Below are positions 21,333 to 25,236 of a DNA stretch of 25,236 bases, one piece after another. The notes under the pieces are model-generated. The model saw nothing but the letters and a program-made list of their open reading frames with translations. It was not told where the DNA came from and made no database searches. Both the position numbers and the translations under genes were made by a program. Origin of the DNA: HK-STAS-PATE-2 sp035906575 (lineage in GTDB: Bacteria; Patescibacteriota; Patescibacteriia; 2-12-FULL-60-25). The stretch is from assembly GCA_035906575.1 (NCBI GenBank), contig JAMIEW010000017.1, forward strand, positions 1 to 25,236. Reading direction: 5' to 3'. Position 1 is the first letter of the stretch; every line of letters starts with the position of its first letter.

Positions 21333-21344
21333 GGCCTCACGGCC
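21333..21344 (+). promoter_or_regulatory. GGCC hairpin in the S-layer gene leader
   Basis: GGCC-TCAC-GGCC ends ten bases before the ATG at 21355. No Shine-Dalgarno sequence is seen. A TAAGAT box at 21298-21303 is a possible -10, giving a leader of about 45 bases. Confidence 0.35.
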
Positions 21345-21354
21345 ACAATTCTAC

Positions 21355-24300
21355 ATGTTTAAGAAGATTTTCTCCGGTTTTGTATCGGCTACGACCATTG
21401 CATGGTCCGTTGGTGCAGGTGCTCTCGCACTTCCATCCGTAGCATCCGCTGCAACTGCTGGTGACCTCGTAAAAGCTTCCGGTCCTGCTGTGTACTATTA
21501 CCACACAGACGGCAAGCGCTATGTTTTCCCTAATGAGAAGACCTACTTCTCTTGGTTCAAAGATTTCTCGTCCGTTAAGACCATTTCGGACTCAGAACTC
21601 GCATCCATCTTCGTAGGTGGCAACGTTACCGTTCGTCCAGGTACTTACCTCGCAAAGGTAACGACGGATCCTAAGGTATACGCTGTTTCACACGACGGTA
21701 AGTTCCACTGGATTGAGTCCGAAGCAATTGCTAAGGCTCTTTACGGTGACAACTGGGCTCAGCGCGTCATCGACGTACCTGATGCTTTCTTCATCAACTA
21801 CACGGTTGGTGCTTCGATCTCAACGGCTGTCCACCCAGACGGTACGGTTGTTTCGAAGGACGGCAGCAAGTGGGTTATTGCTTCTGGCAAAGCTCGCATG
21901 ATTGCTAGTGACGCAGTATTCGCTTCAAACGGCTACAACGCTGCTTTCACGATCCCTACAACGATCGCCTACACGGCTGATTCGTCCGTAACGGCTCGCG
22001 AAGGTCGCCTCGCTGACGTTATCTTCGGTGCAGGTACGCCTGTATCCGGTAACATCACGGTAGCTCTTGCATCCGATACGCCAGCTGGTATGACGGTACC
22101 TAAGAACGCATCATCCGTGATGCTTGCTAAGTACAACTTCACCGCTGGTTCAACTGACGCTATGCTCACGGGTCTCCGTGTTCGCCGCGTTGGTGTTGGT
22201 GCTACGACTGATCTCGCTAACGTTTACGTCTACGACGCAAACGGTGCACGTATTACGACGGGCCGCACGATCAACTCGCAGACCAACGAAGTTGAATTCA
22301 ACAACTTGAACATCTCGATCCCTGCAGGTCAGACCAAGTCCCTCGTTATCACGGGTGACTTCTCGTCCCCTGTAGCTACGGGTGGTCAGCACTCGTTCCA
22401 GGTTATGAACGCTTCGGCGGTCATCACTGGTGGCGTTGTTTCCGGCTCCTTCCCAGTTGCTGGTAACGTCTTCACCGTTGGTACGATCTCTGCTGCTGTT
22501 CTTGAAGTAACCAAGGGCACGACCCCATCAAACCCAAATACGGGTACGATGCAGGCCGAAATCTCGAACTTCAAGCTCGAAGCTAATACGAACGACATCG
22601 AAGTCCGCCGTATTACCCTTCTTCAAGCTGGTAACATCTCAAACTCAGACCTTAAGAACTTGAACCTCTATCAGGGTGCAACGTTGGTAGCTACGGCTGC
22701 TTCGGTCATGGGTGACAAGATTGTCTTGAACTTCAACCCTCCTGTCGTTATCCCTAACGGTACGACGCGTACGTTCAGCCTCAAAGCTGATGTATCGGGT
22801 CGTTCAGATCGTGATATTGAGACTTACATCGAATACACGACGGATGTTTACGCTATTGATAAGCTTTACAACTCCGGCGCTTCGGTTGATATCTCTGGCT
22901 TCGACAACAGCAATTCCATTGTTGTTGACGTAGAAGGTGGCGCTCTTACGATCGCTGCTAACGGTCCTGCAACGGGTAACGTTGCTAAGGGCACGCAGAA
23001 CGTTCAATTCTTCAAGTTCTCCATCACCTCGTCTGAGAGCGATGTAGAAATCCGTAATCTTGATTTCTCGATTAACGCGATTACCCCTGGTGCAGCTGTT
23101 AAGGGTTCAAACTCGACCGAGTACTTCCGCAACTTCCGCGTGAAGAATCTCGACAACGGCGTAACCTTGATGGGTCCTACTGCGATGCCAGCAGGTACGC
23201 TTGATAGCGCAACCACTGCTCCTATCTCGCTCAACGAATCCTTCTACATCCCAGCAGGTACCACGTTGAACCTTGTTATCACGGCTGATCTTGCTAACTC
23301 CGAAGACGCAGGCGGCGAGTTCTTTGACGAACAATTCCGCGTAACGCTCGGTAACGGTGTGATCTTTGGTGGTAACGATGTTCGCATCAATGCAACGAGC
23401 GAATACCTCGATGTAGCGAAAATCATCCCTAATAGCAATATTCAGGGTAACCCAATGACGATTAAGACCTCGAGTCTTGATGTCTCTCTCGCCGCTAACC
23501 CAGCAGCATCCATTGCTGTTAAGAAGCAGCAGATGATCCCTGCAACGGGCCTTGTACTCACTTCGGGTGCACAGTCCGATGTAACGGTTCGCTCGGTTAA
23601 ACTTTCAGGTTTGGGTCGAATTAACGGCGGTGGTTACACTGCTGCTAACTTCGCTCAGGTTGTCACGGCTTGTGATCTTTACAATGGTGATACCAAGGTT
23701 GGTAACACTCAGAGCATTGACACGACCAACGGTACTATTCAGATCACGAACATGAACTTGTTGGTTGCCGCTGGTACCTCCAAGAGCCTTATCGTGAAGT
23801 GTACGGCTGACTCAGTTGTCTCTGCTGGTGTTGGTGACCACTTCCGTGTTGGTGTTGCAAACAACGCAACGGACATCGTTGCTGAAGATGCAGACAACAA
23901 CACGTTGACGCTCTCTGGTACGAACGCTGAAGCTGCAAACGCTTCTGCACAAAACGTTAAGAACGGTGGTGTTGTTACGGTTATCGCTAACAGCCTTCGC
24001 CAATCAACGATTCTCGTAGCAGACGGCTCAACTTGGCAGAACATTGCATCATACAAAGCTACGGCATTGTACGAAGCAGTAAACGTTGATCGTGTTCGCG
24101 TAATCCTCCCTGCTGGTATCGAATCTGCATCAGTTGCTTCAATTGCAATTGCTCAGAACGGTGCTGAAAAAGGTGTAGCTACGCTTGATGCTGGTAACGC
24201 AGGTGTTGAAAAAGACATCATCCTTACCACTCCAATCATGATCGCTAAGGACAGTGATGCTTCATTCCAGATTTGGGTTAAACTCGCACCAGTTGTGAGC

Positions 24301-25086
24301 GAAGCTGCAAACCCTGGTGCTGGTATCGCTCGCTCGGGTAATCTTGTTCAAGCAGGTATCAAAGCTAACGTCGTATCGGGTGAATGGAATTCTTCCTACG
24401 GGTTGAATAACTTCAACATCCGTATGATCGGTCAGGCTTCTGGTGACCTCTTGCACTCGTCATCCACGATGGACGTAGTAGGTAACGAGTTTGTTGTTCG
24501 CAAGACCAAACCAACCGTTACTCGCCAGGCTCTTTCAACGGCTACCTTGGCTAACGGCACCGACCGCGAATTGCACAAATTCCAGGTTTCTGCTGACGCT
24601 AACGGCCCAGCTGCATTGAAAGAAGTCACGTTTGACGTGAACTACAGTAATGCAACGGCTCTCTCGGGCTTCCGCTTGAAGAAAGGCTCGTCAATCATGA
24701 ACACCTTGGACGTTAATATCCAAGATGAGACTGGTGTCGATCTTTCGTCAAACACGCTCACTGGTGGCCAGGTCATCGTAACCTTCACCAATGAAGAAGC
24801 GATTACTGGTTCGGGCGTTGTCTATACGCTTATTGCAACTGTAGGCGGTTCGGTGTCCGGTGATCAGGTCAGCGTCGACTTTGCTCGCGCTGGTTCAAAC
24901 GCTATTGTTACCGACGAGATCACTCTCGACGCTAATGACGGTGTAGAAATTGACGCTACCAACGAATTCTTCGTCTGGTCCGACAACTCTGAGACCCCTC
25001 ACTCAGACGCTTACGGCACTTCATCGGCAGACTGGATCAATGACGTCTACCTTGAAGACCTCCTTGGCACATCCCTTACTCGCTAA
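21355..25086 (+). CDS. Large secreted S-layer-like protein
   Basis: A 1243-residue exported protein, probably the main surface-layer protein. Residues 1-32 are a signal peptide (cleavage near ASA-A, 31-33). Residues 35-220 hold three repeats of the CPR surface type: GKRYVFPNEKTYFSWFKDF, KVYAVSHDGKFHWIESEA and SKWVIASGKARMIASDA. Residues about 225-1200 are consecutive beta-sandwich domains with recurring hydrophobic strands and the pattern IPAGTTxxLxITADL (for example ISIPAGQTKSLVITGDFSS and YIPAGTTLNLVITADLANS). The last 40 residues (FVWSDNSETPHSD...DWINDVYLEDL) form a distinct tail that I recall from CPR surface proteins and may be a sorting or anchoring signal. Codon use is strongly biased (AAC, TTC, GGT, GCT, GTT), unlike the neighbours, which suggests very high expression. 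It is next to SecA and two glycosyltransferases. Terminator at 25110. Confidence 0.85.
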   Translation: MFKKIFSGFVSATTIAWSVGAGALALPSVASAATAGDLVKASGPAVYYYHTDGKRYVFPNEKTYFSWFKDFSSVKTISDSELASIFVGGNVTVRPGTYLAKVTTDPKVYAVSHDGKFHWIESEAIAKALYGDNWAQRVIDVPDAFFINYTVGASISTAVHPDGTVVSKDGSKWVIASGKARMIASDAVFASNGYNAAFTIPTTIAYTADSSVTAREGRLADVIFGAGTPVSGNITVALASDTPAGMTVPKNASSVMLAKYNFTAGSTDAMLTGLRVRRVGVGATTDLANVYVYDANGARITTGRTINSQTNEVEFNNLNISIPAGQTKSLVITGDFSSPVATGGQHSFQVMNASAVITGGVVSGSFPVAGNVFTVGTISAAVLEVTKGTTPSNPNTGTMQAEISNFKLEANTNDIEVRRITLLQAGNISNSDLKNLNLYQGATLVATAASVMGDKIVLNFNPPVVIPNGTTRTFSLKADVSGRSDRDIETYIEYTTDVYAIDKLYNSGASVDISGFDNSNSIVVDVEGGALTIAANGPATGNVAKGTQNVQFFKFSITSSESDVEIRNLDFSINAITPGAAVKGSNSTEYFRNFRVKNLDNGVTLMGPTAMPAGTLDSATTAPISLNESFYIPAGTTLNLVITADLANSEDAGGEFFDEQFRVTLGNGVIFGGNDVRINATSEYLDVAKIIPNSNIQGNPMTIKTSSLDVSLAANPAASIAVKKQQMIPATGLVLTSGAQSDVTVRSVKLSGLGRINGGGYTAANFAQVVTACDLYNGDTKVGNTQSIDTTNGTIQITNMNLLVAAGTSKSLIVKCTADSVVSAGVGDHFRVGVANNATDIVAEDADNNTLTLSGTNAEAANASAQNVKNGGVVTVIANSLRQSTILVADGSTWQNIASYKATALYEAVNVDRVRVILPAGIESASVASIAIAQNGAEKGVATLDAGNAGVEKDIILTTPIMIAKDSDASFQIWVKLAPVVSEAANPGAGIARSGNLVQAGIKANVVSGEWNSSYGLNNFNIRMIGQASGDLLHSSSTMDVVGNEFVVRKTKPTVTRQALSTATLANGTDRELHKFQVSADANGPAALKEVTFDVNYSNATALSGFRLKKGSSIMNTLDVNIQDETGVDLSSNTLTGGQVIVTFTNEEAITGSGVVYTLIATVGGSVSGDQVSVDFARAGSNAIVTDEITLDANDGVEIDATNEFFVWSDNSETPHSDAYGTSSADWINDVYLEDLLGTSLTR

Positions 25087-25109
25087 TCGCGTTTAAGACT
25101 GTGTTTATC

Positions 25110-25133
25110 AAAACCCGCCGAAAGGCGGGTTTT
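25110..25133 (+). terminator. Intrinsic terminator of the S-layer-like gene
   Basis: AAAACCCGCC-GAAA-GGCGGGTTTT, a perfect 10-bp stem with a GAAA loop. It has a T-run on the plus strand and an A-run before it, so it may also act on the minus strand. Confidence 0.93.
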
Positions 25134-25147
25134 GAGTTGGGCTTTCT

Positions 25148-25192
25148 CCGCCTCGCTGTGCTCGGCACCTCTTTCACTTCGTGAAAAAGGGG
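25148..25192 (+). repeat. Second double-hairpin unit like the DUF559 repeats
   Basis: GCC...GGC (25150-25166, with a TCGCTGTGCTC-like interior) is followed by CCT-C-TTTCAC-TTC-GTGAAA-A-AGG (25168-25190). The order and shape match hairpins A and B at 11046-11117, but the bases differ. The last 44 bases to 25236 hold no gene that I can support. Confidence 0.5.
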
Positions 25193-25236
25193 ATATGGAT
25201 TTAGGCGGCGATGGTTGTTCGGATAGTTTTTATGAC

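Noticed and set aside
1..25236. tRNA, rRNA and common housekeeping RNA genes
   Set aside because: Intergenic gaps were read on both strands and no cloverleaf, rRNA segment, RNase P, tmRNA or SRP signature was recognised.

Overview
The window looks like chromosomal DNA of a Candidate Phyla Radiation (Patescibacteria, Parcubacteria-type) bacterium. This is inferred from content, not from a marker tree. The supporting signs are a large secreted S-layer-like protein with KRYVFPNEKTYFSWF-type N-terminal repeats, a sigma factor overlapping a DUF5667 membrane protein, small compact genes with 1-8 base gaps or overlaps, and an ordinary peptidoglycan/Sec core. TGA is used as a stop several times (for example murB and the 7533 gene), so this is not a lineage that recodes UGA. 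No rRNA, tRNA or CRISPR array was seen.

Layout. 1-2783: the 3' part of an FAD-dependent amine-oxidase-like gene, a convergent SRPBCC gene, a secreted cytochrome b5-like protein, a DoxX-like membrane protein and a convergent coiled-coil protein. Convergent pairs here share stop codons, and one pair ends inside a shared terminator. 2784-7463: a hypothetical protein, a pentapeptide-repeat protein, a polytopic membrane protein, an O6-alkylguanine-DNA alkyltransferase, a GNAT-methyltransferase fusion and a P-loop kinase. 7464-8554: a small unknown protein expressed from a promoter that overlaps the preceding terminator, then an ALG5-like glycosyltransferase. 8652-14665: murC-murB, a 548 bp inverted-repeat unit carrying only a DUF559 endonuclease-like gene, hpf and secA. 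14666-17958: a three-hairpin array, a methyltransferase with a long Tyr/Gly/Arg/Lys-rich repetitive N-terminus, a small membrane protein, a second methyltransferase, another membrane protein and a YraN nuclease-like gene whose start codon sits in a perfect palindrome. 18061-21084: a GT-B glycosyltransferase behind an operator-like palindrome, then the sigma/DUF5667 pair. 21085-25236: a probable antisense-oriented structured RNA, the 1243-residue S-layer-like gene with strong codon bias, its terminator, and a second copy-like double hairpin at the window edge.

How the genes fit together. Much of the window serves the cell envelope: MurC and MurB make the peptidoglycan precursor, SecA exports proteins, two glycosyltransferases probably act on lipid-linked or surface glycans, and the S-layer-like protein is a likely major export product. 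The sigma factor and DUF5667 protein form a candidate envelope-linked regulatory unit beside it. HPF and the alkyltransferase cover ribosome dormancy and DNA repair.

The two most unusual items are the DUF559 gene framed by nearly identical inverted double-hairpin repeats, which looks like a minimal mobile or homing-like unit between murB and hpf, and the low-complexity methyltransferase. A recurring promoter layout in which the -10 box ends 6-9 bases before the start codon suggests leaderless transcription is common in this genome.
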